Positions 26,287 to 34,687 of a stretch of 64,000 nt of DNA are shown here, piece after piece. Origin of the DNA: Listeria kieliensis (lineage in GTDB: Bacteria > Bacillota > Bacilli > Lactobacillales > Listeriaceae); the NCBI RefSeq assembly GCF_003369925.1, contig NZ_LARY01000001.1, positions 1-64,000 of the forward strand. The letters run 5' to 3'. The position numbers and the translations under genes are program-made. The notes under the pieces are model-generated. The model ran no database searches and had not been told where the DNA came from. It saw only the letters and a list, made by a program, of their open reading frames with translations. Positions within the stretch are counted from its first letter, which is position 1; every line of letters begins with the position of its first letter.

Positions 26287-26448
26287 GATTTTGTGCGGCT
26301 TGAAAATTATCAAACTGAATTGACTGAAGCGGGAATTCATTATTTTGAAGAGATGGGGTTAGATGTTGAAGCCGTCAAAAAGCAAAGTGGGATATTTGTA
26401 AAACCATGCTTAGATTGGACCGAAAGGACTTTTCGTTTAGGGGGCTAA
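26287..26448 (+). pseudogene. ArsR-family regulator, C-terminal remnant
   Basis: The plus strand encodes 53 residues without a start codon, including QTELTEAGIHYFEEMGLD and FVKPCLDWTERTFRLGG. The KPCLDWTER block is the typical ending of a winged-helix ArsR-like regulator family (usual form PCLDWSERR). The helix-turn-helix part is missing. It abuts the flavin reductase remnant, so an internal deletion joining two convergent gene ends is likely. Confidence 0.65.
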
Positions 26449-26878
26449 TTTAGGGAAGGCTTTTTTTAAGTTTTGTGCAAATAATTCCTATATTATTTTG
26501 GATAACAAAAGTCGAGCCGTTAGGTTAAGTCATAAAGGCAAACATTTTTTTAATTCATTTGTTGAATAAAAAACTAGATTTATTTCTTGAAGAACTATAA
26601 CAATGATTTAACAAACTGTTTGTTGCCACCTTTTACTATAAATCAGAGCTAAATTCAGTTGAGGAATTAATTTTTTAATTTCTCTTTTTTTTGCTAAAAA
26701 TCTTCAAACAGTGTTTAAGCTCTTTTTAAGAGAGTACAAGTAATAAATTTTGTCAAAATTGACGTTTTCATTTTTTTGACATATTTACAGCTGTTTTTTA
26801 TTCTTTAAGAAATTTTATGTGGATAAAAAATAAAAGATAATGTAGGTATACTGATTTGCAAGGGGGGTGAATTAAAGA
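26449..26878. other. AT-rich upstream region of the WxL operon
   Basis: No gene. A TTGACA (near 26777) followed after 17 bases by TATTCT, and a TATACT about 30 bases before the WxL start codon, are both possible promoters. The region is very AT-rich, with long T-runs. I see no riboswitch or clear operator. Confidence 0.45.
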
Positions 26879-29554
26879 ATGAGAAAAAGGAAGTTATTCC
26901 AAAGAAAATTTGTTGTTTTAGGCTTGATCAGTGTATTAATTATTGGCCTTACATTTCCTTTTCCGAATTTTAAGCATAAAATTCAAGTTGATGCAGCAAA
27001 AAAATCTCTTGATGGGACGGCCGCTTCCGCACTAAAGAAAATAAATAATGATAAAGTTTCTGAAAAAGCTCCAGCAGAAGAAAATAATCAAACTCAGATT
27101 TCAAGAGACGGAGGGAATGTGGCTAAACCAGCACTTGATTGGATCGATAACGTAACTACAATGCAGCAAAATAATCTATTAGGTGGTAATGCCAATCAGT
27201 GGAATTACTTTTATGAAGAAGAAGACGACATAGGAGTATTGAAACCTTTGGGGCATATATCGACTTCTGGGGGTACCGAACCAAGTGTCGTAAACAATTT
27301 AGCTGGTAAAAGGATTGGCTATTTGCGGGTTGTAACTAAAAAGATTTCTTCACCTACTTATGGAGAGAGATATCTAGAGCAACTGGGTTTTCATTCGGCA
27401 CCTGAGCGAGGGGTGAAGCCTGTTCGCTTTGTCGCAACACAGACGATTAATACTAATCTAGGGCAAACGTATCAAGTGTCTCGAGATATGGGAGCATATT
27501 CAACAGCTATTCCAGCAGATTTGATTACACATGTTGATGTTTTGGATGACAAAAATAATTCTCTAGTTACCCCTGATTTTAGAAGTGACTATGATGGTGT
27601 TGAACAGCTCACATTTTTCGGAACAGGTCGACCTGTTACTTTTCAGATAGAGTTTTATGAAGATATGGGTAGTATAGGTCATCCTGAGGGATCTGGGAGA
27701 CAAGTTAACTTTCCCATGCTAGTAAACTTAGATCAGGGAGTAATTGAGACAAACGATATTTCAGATGATTTGTTTACGGATAGTAGCTATTCAGAACTAA
27801 AGCTTCATGTTGTTGAAGAAGATATTACTGCTGCAGATAAATGGTTAAAATTAATTTTAGATCCAGAAGCAAAAGATTCATTAACGAATAGAATGAACTG
27901 GGCAAAAGAATTGCTTGCTGCTGCGGATCCAGATTTCACAATTGAGCAGCTAGTTGATAAGGTATCTGATGAGCACAGTACAACTATTATCGGGAAGACT
28001 AAGTCGCCCTACACTCAGTTAGTTTTTCAAAAAAATGAAAAGCAGATAGAGAATCCTGCGGCTACTATGCCTAGTGATAATCCGAGAGATCCGACGACTG
28101 ATGTTTATCATATTCGATCAGATAGTGAGGGGAACTTCAAACTAAAACTTGGAAATGGTCAAAGGTTTAATGCTGGGGATGTCTTGACAACACAGAGCTT
28201 AATTCATGGTAAAAGACATACGAGTATGATGACGGTAGCGGACACAACACCACCTGAGAAACCGGTTTTAGAAGATAACTTAACAAGTAGCAGCACACAA
28301 TTTGAAGTTAGTTCGATTAAGGAACATCCATTGAAAATCGGAATTTATAATTCTAAGGGAGAAAAAGTTGCAGAACACCAAACTTCTTCTGATGATCAAA
28401 GTACACGGCTCAAAATAGGTATTCCAAGCGAAAAGTTACCTCTGAATGCAGGGGAACAATATTATGCAGTTGCTGTTGATTTATCAGGGAATTTAAGTGA
28501 AACTTCAAATGTTGTAACCGTGAAAGATGGAACAGCACCCAAAGCGAATGCAATCGTTCAAATTCTTGCTAATCCAGAGTCACTTCCGTCTGACCCGCGT
28601 TCCGTCCTAAAAAACGTTTCTGATAACGTCACAAGTAATGCTAATTTGCGATTTGAGTACACTGAGCGACCAAGCGAATTTAATATGCCTAAAGGAACCA
28701 TGTATCCTGCGAAAGTAAAAATTACAGATGAAGCTGGAAATGCAGCAGAAATCCTTATCCCTATTTTTGATAAGAAAGATGAACCTAATCTTAGTTATGG
28801 TGATGAGTATGCCATCTACGCAGAAAATGCTACTTTATTCCCAAAAGATATGCCAGTCGATGTGGATAGTCTACTGCTTTTCTATGATACAATTGCTAGA
28901 AAAACATCTCTTAGAGCATGGAATTTAATAGATGGCACAAGTGCAAACAAACTAGGAAAAATACCAAGCAGTGATACGGATCGACTATTGATAAATATGG
29001 ATCAGATGTGGAACGAACCAGGCACTTACCCAATGTTATATGAAGTCACGGGCGCGGATCATTTGGATCTTAAAACGAGAAAGGCGTTTCAGTTGACTGT
29101 AGAAACGGGGACTTTAGATTTTACGAGTGTAACTGCAAATTTGTCTTATACGGGTATAATCAAATCTTATCGGCAAACCTTGCCAGCACAGGAAAATGCA
29201 AGTTTTAGTATTCATGATGGACGCGAAATGATGAATTCGGAGTGGAAGTTGAAAGCAAGAATGTCGACACCCATCAGAGACTCACAAGGGAGAGGTTTTT
29301 CTGGCAGTTTAATTTACCGAGAGTATTCTGAAGGAAATGAAAGTAAACCAAATGATCGCCCCCTTACTACAGAGGATGATGTTTTGATTAAGAAACAATC
29401 TTCAACTTCATCAAGAGATCAAGCTGTTGAAGTAAAAAATCTGGATTCAGCGGGTCGAAATGTTGGAATAATGCTGGAAGTCATTCCAGGAGATATTCGA
29501 GTAGATGAAGAATACCGTGGGGAAATTATCTGGACATTGGAAGATACCCCATAA
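26879..29554 (+). CDS. large WxL-domain surface protein
   Basis: 891 residues, exported: a basic start (MRKRKLFQRKF), a hydrophobic helix and a probable cleavage near VDAA. The long middle part has no family I can name, except Ig-like segments starting at DTTPPEKPVL and DGTAPKANAI, which suggest stalk repeats. The C-terminus carries the two WxL-type motifs, SEWKLKAR and IIWTLEDTP at the extreme end. WxL domains bind peptidoglycan non-covalently and act with DUF916/DUF3324 partners, one of which ends this operon. ATG with a very strong RBS (aaggggggtgaa). Probably the adhesin-like ligand-facing member of the complex. Confidence 0.85.
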   Translation: MRKRKLFQRKFVVLGLISVLIIGLTFPFPNFKHKIQVDAAKKSLDGTAASALKKINNDKVSEKAPAEENNQTQISRDGGNVAKPALDWIDNVTTMQQNNLLGGNANQWNYFYEEEDDIGVLKPLGHISTSGGTEPSVVNNLAGKRIGYLRVVTKKISSPTYGERYLEQLGFHSAPERGVKPVRFVATQTINTNLGQTYQVSRDMGAYSTAIPADLITHVDVLDDKNNSLVTPDFRSDYDGVEQLTFFGTGRPVTFQIEFYEDMGSIGHPEGSGRQVNFPMLVNLDQGVIETNDISDDLFTDSSYSELKLHVVEEDITAADKWLKLILDPEAKDSLTNRMNWAKELLAAADPDFTIEQLVDKVSDEHSTTIIGKTKSPYTQLVFQKNEKQIENPAATMPSDNPRDPTTDVYHIRSDSEGNFKLKLGNGQRFNAGDVLTTQSLIHGKRHTSMMTVADTTPPEKPVLEDNLTSSSTQFEVSSIKEHPLKIGIYNSKGEKVAEHQTSSDDQSTRLKIGIPSEKLPLNAGEQYYAVAVDLSGNLSETSNVVTVKDGTAPKANAIVQILANPESLPSDPRSVLKNVSDNVTSNANLRFEYTERPSEFNMPKGTMYPAKVKITDEAGNAAEILIPIFDKKDEPNLSYGDEYAIYAENATLFPKDMPVDVDSLLLFYDTIARKTSLRAWNLIDGTSANKLGKIPSSDTDRLLINMDQMWNEPGTYPMLYEVTGADHLDLKTRKAFQLTVETGTLDFTSVTANLSYTGIIKSYRQTLPAQENASFSIHDGREMMNSEWKLKARMSTPIRDSQGRGFSGSLIYREYSEGNESKPNDRPLTTEDDVLIKKQSSTSSRDQAVEVKNLDSAGRNVGIMLEVIPGDIRVDEEYRGEIIWTLEDTP

Positions 29555-29576
29555 GAAAGGGAGGAGAGGACATATC

Positions 29577-30662
29577 ATGCTGAAAAAACATAGTTTGTTG
29601 ATGGCACTTGCCTTTCTTTCTTGTTGGGGGGTGCTGTTTTCTTCCAGTTCTATTGTCAGTGCGAATGAAATTACATCAACATATACCTCTGATGTTGGCT
29701 TAACATTTAGTGAAGGGATGCCTCCACCACGAGACACGGGGAAGCTTTCTTCACATGATCAAAAAGAAGAGACTAAGCAGCCCTCTCTGAGTGGCTCTTC
29801 TAAAAAAACAATTGGATCAGGAGAAGTCATTTCTCGTCTTCCATGGAAGTCTCTACCAATGACCGGAGACACGTCTTCTTTTCCTTGGATTGGATGGGGA
29901 CTCTTAATAGGAGGAAGTATGTTCTTCCTAGGTAGAAGACAGTGGAAAGCTAAAGGATTTCTTTTCCTGTGTGGGCTGTTGATGGTTGGATTTAGCTGGC
30001 CAAGTTGTTCGGTGGAAGCGGCTTCGACTTCATCAAAGGCGGACCTCTTTTACTTACCACCTGACCAAGTAGTGACGGGACCTAAGCATCCTTATCATCC
30101 GAATCAGAATGTTGATTTTGGGGACGCTAATCGACCTACCAATCGAAAAGGTCCACTGAGTCTTGACTTTGTACCCAATATTCAATTTCATGCACAAAAG
30201 GGAAGTTGGGAGGAAGAAAGGTATTATGCCCCTCTCATCCAAGTACAACGATCAGATGAGAAAGGCTTGGAACAAGTACCGAATTTTGTTCAAGTAACAG
30301 ATGATCGTGGTTCACTGAGTGGTTGGACGTTAGTCCTTCGGCAAAATGGTCAGTTTCGAAATGGAGCACATGAACTGGAAGGAACTGAGATAAAATTAAG
30401 CAAGCTTCATATGGTATCAGGAGAGTCTAAACGTCCCCCGATTGCTTTTCAAGAAATAACGCTTGATCCAGATGGAAAAGAAAGTAGTCTCGTGATTCAA
30501 GCGAAGAAAGGAACTGGTGCCGGCACTTGGCTCGGGTTATTTGGAAAAGACAATCAAGAGGCCCAAACGGCTATTTCTGTTACCGTACCAGGAGAAGTAA
30601 CAAAGGAACAAGGCAAGTATCAAACATCATTAACATGGGAATTACATGATTCCCCTATTTAA
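29577..30662 (+). CDS. LPXTG protein fused in frame to a WxL-domain protein
   Basis: 361 residues from ATG 29577 (RBS gggaggagagg). Residues 1-29 are a signal peptide, followed by a short VGLTFSEG segment, a spacer, LPMTG (93-97), a hydrophobic helix (about 102-118) and the basic RRQWKAK: a complete small sortase substrate of the kind found in WxL operons. Without a stop codon, a second hydrophobic segment (GFLFLCGLLMVGFSW) and a cleavage-like SVEAAS follow. A WxL domain comes next, with GWTLVLRQ and LTWELHD near the C-terminus. An internal in-frame ATG at 29919, preceded by aggagg, could start the WxL part separately. It is either a two-product polyprotein or overlapping genes. Confidence 0.8.
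   Translation: MLKKHSLLMALAFLSCWGVLFSSSSIVSANEITSTYTSDVGLTFSEGMPPPRDTGKLSSHDQKEETKQPSLSGSSKKTIGSGEVISRLPWKSLPMTGDTSSFPWIGWGLLIGGSMFFLGRRQWKAKGFLFLCGLLMVGFSWPSCSVEAASTSSKADLFYLPPDQVVTGPKHPYHPNQNVDFGDANRPTNRKGPLSLDFVPNIQFHAQKGSWEEERYYAPLIQVQRSDEKGLEQVPNFVQVTDDRGSLSGWTLVLRQNGQFRNGAHELEGTEIKLSKLHMVSGESKRPPIAFQEITLDPDGKESSLVIQAKKGTGAGTWLGLFGKDNQEAQTAISVTVPGEVTKEQGKYQTSLTWELHDSPI
29909..29921 (+). promoter_or_regulatory. internal RBS and start codon within the fused gene
   Basis: AGGAGG (29909-29914), four bases, then ATG (29919-29921), in frame with the fused protein. The encoded N-terminus MFFLGRRQWKAKGFLFLCGL would make a normal signal peptide. Confidence 0.5.
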
Positions 30663-30683
30663 AAACAAAGGAGTCTTTTAATT

Positions 30684-31421
30684 ATGAAAAAAACATTGAC
30701 ATTAACTGCAACTAGTTTGGCAGCGGTAGTTGGACTTTCACTTGTCGCTATTCCAGCATATGCGGAGGAAGCCGTTAAAGACGGAGGAATCACAACTTCC
30801 AAAGGGGATATTACATTTGAAAAAAACAAAGGAACAACAAAACCAAAAGATCCAGATACTGGGAAGCCCGTTATTCCAGTAGATCCAGATCCAGTAGTTC
30901 CAACAAATGGACCCCTTAGTATTGATTATATTTCCAATGTTCATTTTGGGACACAAAAGATTTCAGGGAGCACGGAAGTCTATTATGCAACGCTTGACCA
31001 AGTGAAGGATGCAGAAAGTGGAGCGATTAGTGAGCGTCCCAATATGGTTCAAATTACAGATGACCGCGGAACAAACGCTGGTTGGAAACTAACGGTGAAG
31101 CAAGAAGCGCAATTTAAAAATGGAAGTTCTGAACTAGATGGAGCGGTTTTAAAATTTGAAAACCCAACACTTAAATCAAGCAATAAGAGTGCTACAAACA
31201 CCCCCACTGCTAAAGCAATGACACTATCTCCAGCAGGTGCAGCGAGTGATGTGATGATTGCCAACGCTAACCAAGGGATGGGAACATGGTTTGATCAATT
31301 TGGAGCTGATCAAGACAGCGGAAAACAAAGTATTTCCCTTACGGTTCCTGGCGACACTGCCAAAGTCGAAGGTAAATATGAAACGACTTTAACTTGGACA
31401 TTAACAGATAGCGCGGTTTAA
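30684..31421 (+). CDS. WxL-domain surface protein
   Basis: 245 residues. The signal peptide MKKTLTLTATSLAAVVGLSL has a likely AYA-EE cleavage. A proline- and aspartate-rich linker (PKDPDTGKPVIPVDPDPVVP) is followed by the WxL domain starting GPLSIDYISNVHFG. The two WxL motifs are NAGWKLTV and LTWTLTD at the C-terminus. It is anchored non-covalently to peptidoglycan outside the cell. It is 21 bases after the fused gene, with the RBS aaaggag, so in the same operon. It closely resembles the WxL half of the fused protein, pointing to tandem duplication within the operon. Confidence 0.92.
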   Translation: MKKTLTLTATSLAAVVGLSLVAIPAYAEEAVKDGGITTSKGDITFEKNKGTTKPKDPDTGKPVIPVDPDPVVPTNGPLSIDYISNVHFGTQKISGSTEVYYATLDQVKDAESGAISERPNMVQITDDRGTNAGWKLTVKQEAQFKNGSSELDGAVLKFENPTLKSSNKSATNTPTAKAMTLSPAGAASDVMIANANQGMGTWFDQFGADQDSGKQSISLTVPGDTAKVEGKYETTLTWTLTDSAV

Positions 31422-31456
31422 GAGTCAACTATACTAAAAAAGAGGAGTTTAAATTG

Positions 31457-32188
31457 ATGAAGACAAAAACAAAAATGATGACAGCAAGTGCTTTAGGTTT
31501 TGCATTACTCGTGAGTGGGACTGCGTATCAAGTGGAAGCGGCTTCCACCACAAGCAATGCGAAAGTAAACTTTAAATCAGATGAATCAGGAACAACAAAA
31601 CCAAAAGATCCAACAAAACCAGAGGAAGAATTTGTTCCCGAAGAAGATCCAAACCCAACTACAGGTTCTCTTAGAATTGACTTTGCTTCTTCACTTGATT
31701 TTGGTGAACAAACCATTTCTGGGGAAGCGAAAGATTATTTTGCGAAATTCACAAAAGGAACGGACTCAGCAGGAGCTGACCGTTTTGTACCTAGCTATGT
31801 GCAAGTAACGGATAACTCCGGTAAAAACGCTGGTTGGACACTTGAGGTTTCAGGGAGTGAGTTCAAAAATGGGGATGCAGTTTTAGAAGGGGCAGAGTTG
31901 ACACTTTCAGGGACAACGCTTGCTTCGACAATGGATGCGAAATTCAAACCAGAGACTGTGGTCACTAACCTTGTCGTTGGTAGCATTCCTCAAACGGTTG
32001 TTGAAGCGAAAGCTAACCAAGGAATGGGTACCTGGACAGCAGCCTTTGGAAATACAGCAGGCACGAGTGCAACGGAAGTCAATTCCAATGTAAAATTACA
32101 TGTTCCGGCAGAAACCAAAAAGTTACCAGGAACTTATACGTCAACGCTAACTTGGACACTTACAGCTGATCCAGTGGCGGGGCAATAA
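31457..32188 (+). CDS. WxL-domain surface protein
   Basis: 243 residues from ATG 31457 (RBS agaggag; a TTG one codon earlier is in frame). Signal peptide with probable cleavage at VEAAS, linker PKDPTKPEEEFVPEEDPNP and WxL domain from GSLRIDFASSLDFG. The motifs are NAGWTLEV and LTWTLTADP. It is the third small WxL unit of the locus and is followed by a hairpin terminator before the WxL-interacting protein, so it may be the end of the major transcript. Confidence 0.92.
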   Translation: MKTKTKMMTASALGFALLVSGTAYQVEAASTTSNAKVNFKSDESGTTKPKDPTKPEEEFVPEEDPNPTTGSLRIDFASSLDFGEQTISGEAKDYFAKFTKGTDSAGADRFVPSYVQVTDNSGKNAGWTLEVSGSEFKNGDAVLEGAELTLSGTTLASTMDAKFKPETVVTNLVVGSIPQTVVEAKANQGMGTWTAAFGNTAGTSATEVNSNVKLHVPAETKKLPGTYTSTLTWTLTADPVAGQ

Positions 32189-32220
32189 GGGGACGCTTAC
32201 AGAATAAGAACCATTCATCG

Positions 32221-32252
32221 AAAGAGAGAGCGCTTGGAGCCTCTCTCTTTTT
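32221..32252 (+). terminator. intra-operon terminator before the WxL-interacting protein
   Basis: Perfect 10-bp stem aaagagagag/ctctctcttt (32221-32230 and 32241-32250) with a T-run. It sits in the 86-bp gap between the last WxL gene and the DUF916 gene. Partial read-through would set lower expression of the membrane partner. Confidence 0.8.
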
Positions 32253-32274
32253 GACTAATAAAGGAGATTTAGTT

Positions 32275-33315
32275 ATGCAGAATAAACTATGGATTAAACC
32301 ATTGGTCGGATTAGTCGGCTTTTTTGTCGCTTTCCTTCTCGTTTTTAGTGTTTTTCAAATGAAAGTAGAAGCAGCGACTAATATGCCTTTTTCTGTTTCG
32401 GCTGTTTTACCCGATAACCAAGTAGATAAGTCGAAAACGTATTTTGATTTACAGATGCGTCCTGGAGAGAACCAAATCATCGAAGTCGAACTCGTTAATG
32501 CTTCGGATCGAGAGCTTACAGTAGAGACCCATGCGAATACAGCTATAACAAATGACAATGGGATCGTTGATTACAGTTATACAGGGAAAAAGATGGATCC
32601 AACATTAAAGGTTCCGTTTTCGAAGGTAGCGAAAGTGACAACGGATACGACGATTCCCAAAAAGGGCACTCGACGCGTGAAAATAGCCCTTTCTATGCCA
32701 GAACAACCCTTTTCGGGCGTGATTTTAGGGGGCCTACATTTTAAGGAAAAAGAGCCACCTCGTTCAAAGACTAAAGAGGAAAAGGGCGTTCAAATTGAAA
32801 ATAAATATGCTTTTGTCATCGGTGTGGTGTTACGAGAGTCTGAAGAAAAGGTAAAACCTACTTTTAAGCTTGGAAAAATTCAACCTTCACAAATCAACTT
32901 TCGTAATGTGCTCAAGGCTGAAGTGAGCAATCCCGTTCCAGTCATCATTTCAGATATGGAAATTCAAGCCCATGTCACGAAGAGAGCGAAGAAAAAAGTT
33001 TTGTTTGAGACGAATCGAGAACATATGCGAATGGCGCCAAATTCTCATTTTGATTATGGGATCAGTTGGGAAAATCAAGCCTTTCAGTCAGGGAAATACA
33101 CACTGCATATGACACTTAAAGCGAAAGGAAAGACATGGAAATGGACAAAAGATTTTGAGATCGACCGAAAAGAAGCAAAAAAATATAATGATCGTGCCGT
33201 GGAATTAGAGAAGGATTACACAATGTATTACATTATAGGAGGCGCCGTTCTTGTTTTAGTTCTGCTAATTCTAGTTTATTGGTTAGGAAGACGAAGTCAC
33301 AAGAAAGCAAATTAA
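32275..33315 (+). CDS. WxL-interacting protein (DUF916/DUF3324)
   Basis: 346 residues from ATG 32275 (RBS aaaggaga). A signal peptide is followed by the DUF916 region (MPFSVSAVLPDNQVDKSKTY and LQMRPGENQIIEVELVN), then the DUF3324 region (KLGKIQPSQINFRNVLKAEV). A C-terminal transmembrane helix (about residues 312-331) and a short basic tail GRRSHKK complete it. In this family one domain binds WxL domains and the other binds peptidoglycan, with the protein held in the membrane. It completes the surface complex encoded upstream. It is separated from the WxL genes by a hairpin terminator. Confidence 0.93.
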   Translation: MQNKLWIKPLVGLVGFFVAFLLVFSVFQMKVEAATNMPFSVSAVLPDNQVDKSKTYFDLQMRPGENQIIEVELVNASDRELTVETHANTAITNDNGIVDYSYTGKKMDPTLKVPFSKVAKVTTDTTIPKKGTRRVKIALSMPEQPFSGVILGGLHFKEKEPPRSKTKEEKGVQIENKYAFVIGVVLRESEEKVKPTFKLGKIQPSQINFRNVLKAEVSNPVPVIISDMEIQAHVTKRAKKKVLFETNREHMRMAPNSHFDYGISWENQAFQSGKYTLHMTLKAKGKTWKWTKDFEIDRKEAKKYNDRAVELEKDYTMYYIIGGAVLVLVLLILVYWLGRRSHKKAN

Positions 33316-33330
33316 ATAAAAAGCATCTAA

Positions 33331-33372
33331 AACGAAGAAGGGTTTTGTTTACAAAACCCTTCTTCGTTTATT
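33331..33372. terminator. bidirectional terminator at the end of the WxL operon
   Basis: Perfect 17-bp stem, aacgaagaagggttttg (33331-33347) with caaaacccttcttcgtt (33352-33368). It lies between the WxL operon and the convergent regulator gene. Confidence 0.92.
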
Positions 33373-33400
33373 TATAAGTTTCTTTTTTTAACCGCATCAA

Positions 33401-34117
33401 TTAAATAATAGAGTGTGAAAAAGGCATGAGCGATTCTTTTTTTAAATACTGAATCAATTGTGTCATATTAATAAGTTTGCACTTTGCCCCCCATTGGATG
33501 ATGATGCCAAGATCGGAAAGCTCTTTAATAGCTTCATTTGTACGTGCTTTACCAGAATGTGATATTTGTGCAATGAAGGTTTGAGTCGCAAAAGAGGGTA
33601 GGCCAACAATGTTTGTATCTTCTTCTATCTGATATCCGACTTTTTTTATTGTTCTAAAAAGCGCCCAAGAAACTTTTGCCTGAGTCCCTCTATTCGATAA
33701 AACACTGGCAAAAGAAATGTTTACTAGTTGAACAATGATTCTTTCAAATAAGTCATGATATTTTCTTGGGTCAATGTAGAGGTGAGATAATAAAAATTCT
33801 TTATCAATTTCATATACTTCTGCTGGACCAAATGCTACAACTTGATACTGAATAAAGTTGGAAACATTCCAAGAGCCACGTGCTTGTTGCTCGATGAGTG
33901 CTTCTACATTAATGATGTCACCTTCAATAAGAATCTCTGTATAAGCTTTTTCATCTTGACTAGTAGAAACTTGAACCAGCAGTGTTCCTTGCTTAACGAG
34001 TAAAATTTTACTTCCATCTGAGTCTTTACTGTTATAGCATATCTGCTCGTTTTCATAACGATTTAATTTCCAAAAAATAGAACGCCATTGTCTGAATTCT
34101 TCAGTTTTATGAATCAT
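33401..34117 (-). CDS. Crp/Fnr-family (PrfA-like) transcriptional regulator
   Basis: 238 residues from ATG 34117, well spaced after gaaagg; the frame is open to TTG 34171 and an ATG at 34123 is also possible. It has an N-terminal cyclic nucleotide-binding-like beta domain (GTLLVQVSTSQDEKAYTEIL), a long central helix and a C-terminal winged helix (QTFIAQISHSGKARTNEAIK). Listeria genomes carry many such PrfA relatives. It converges on the WxL operon. It is probably autoregulated through the repeats at 34175-34326. The target genes are not evident; the adjacent surface operon is a candidate by proximity only. Confidence 0.82.
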   Translation of the reverse strand: MIHKTEEFRQWRSIFWKLNRYENEQICYNSKDSDGSKILLVKQGTLLVQVSTSQDEKAYTEILIEGDIINVEALIEQQARGSWNVSNFIQYQVVAFGPAEVYEIDKEFLLSHLYIDPRKYHDLFERIIVQLVNISFASVLSNRGTQAKVSWALFRTIKKVGYQIEEDTNIVGLPSFATQTFIAQISHSGKARTNEAIKELSDLGIIIQWGAKCKLINMTQLIQYLKKESLMPFSHSII

Positions 34118-34174
34118 AATCATCAACCTTTCGAGAGAGATAGTACGATTATTTTTTATTAGCTTATTCAATAT

Positions 34175-34326
34175 GATGTTCGAAAAATGAGCGTTTTTCG
34201 CACACGATTATTTCAAATAAAATAAAAACATGAAATTCGCCTACCGCAAGGGCTAAACAAACTTTCATGCTTATTTAAGCAAAGGTATATTTGATGTTCG
34301 AAAAACGCTCATTAAAAAAACACACG
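34175..34326. repeat. paired repeat units with inverted cores
   Basis: Two units begin gatgttcgaaaaa (34175-34187, 34293-34305) and end cacacg (34201-34206, 34321-34326). Between these the core is inverted: aatgagcgtttttcg (34186-34200) in the first is the exact reverse complement of cgaaaaacgctcatt (34299-34313) in the second. The units lie 98 bp apart, upstream of the Crp/Fnr gene. Confidence 0.75.
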
Positions 34327-34563
34327 CTTCATTCTGTAAGGTATCACGGGACTTGTTTTTTTATGAACTAAAGACTTGCTAAATGATACTATACGTAAAT
34401 TTTAGCTTAGCTGCTTTATATCAAATGTTCTTAAAGAAAGAATTGTTGAGTTTTTGTGTCTTATTTGTGAATTTTCATTTTAAGCTAAGAGAGAATGGGG
34501 AGAATACAAGACTATAGACTAGGTTATGAAAGTCGGAAAACGGGAAAGGCTTTATATATGGAT

Positions 34564-34595
34564 AAATCAAATTTCCTCACAAGGAAATTTGATTT
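34564..34595. repeat. perfect 14-bp inverted repeat
   Basis: aaatcaaatttcct (34564-34577), loop caca, aggaaatttgattt (34582-34595). There is no T-run after it on the plus strand. It may be an operator or an RNA hairpin; its role is unknown. Confidence 0.6.
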
Positions 34596-34617
34596 ATAAA
34601 AGATTAAGTTATAACAC

Positions 34618-34646
34618 TTGACGAAACTCGACTACAGTTGTAGACT
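34618..34646 (+). promoter_or_regulatory. copYB promoter
   Basis: TTGACG (34618-34623), 17 bases and TAGACT (34641-34646). The -10 overlaps cop box 1. Confidence 0.6.
34633..34642. promoter_or_regulatory. cop box 1
   Basis: TACAGTTGTA, a perfect match to the CopY operator TACANNTGTA, overlapping the promoter of copY. Confidence 0.88.
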
Positions 34647-34658
34647 ATAGATATGATT

Positions 34659-34668
34659 TACAAATGTA
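34659..34668. promoter_or_regulatory. cop box 2
   Basis: TACAAATGTA, a second perfect TACANNTGTA copy 26 bp downstream of the first and 19 bp before the copY start. Confidence 0.88.
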
Positions 34669-34687
34669 AACGGAAGGGGTGGGCTTG

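Larger units (their letters stand above)
34118..34687. other. long regulatory intergenic region
   Basis: This 570-bp region has no gene. It contains the two repeat units upstream of the Crp/Fnr gene (34175-34206 and 34293-34326), an inner hairpin-like catgaaa/tttcatg, a perfect 14-bp hairpin (34564-34595) and the copY promoter with two cop boxes (34618-34668). Confidence 0.7.

Noticed and set aside
34564-34595. Perfect hairpin considered as a terminator
   Set aside because: No T-run follows on the plus strand and no gene ends just before it, so it is listed only as an inverted repeat.
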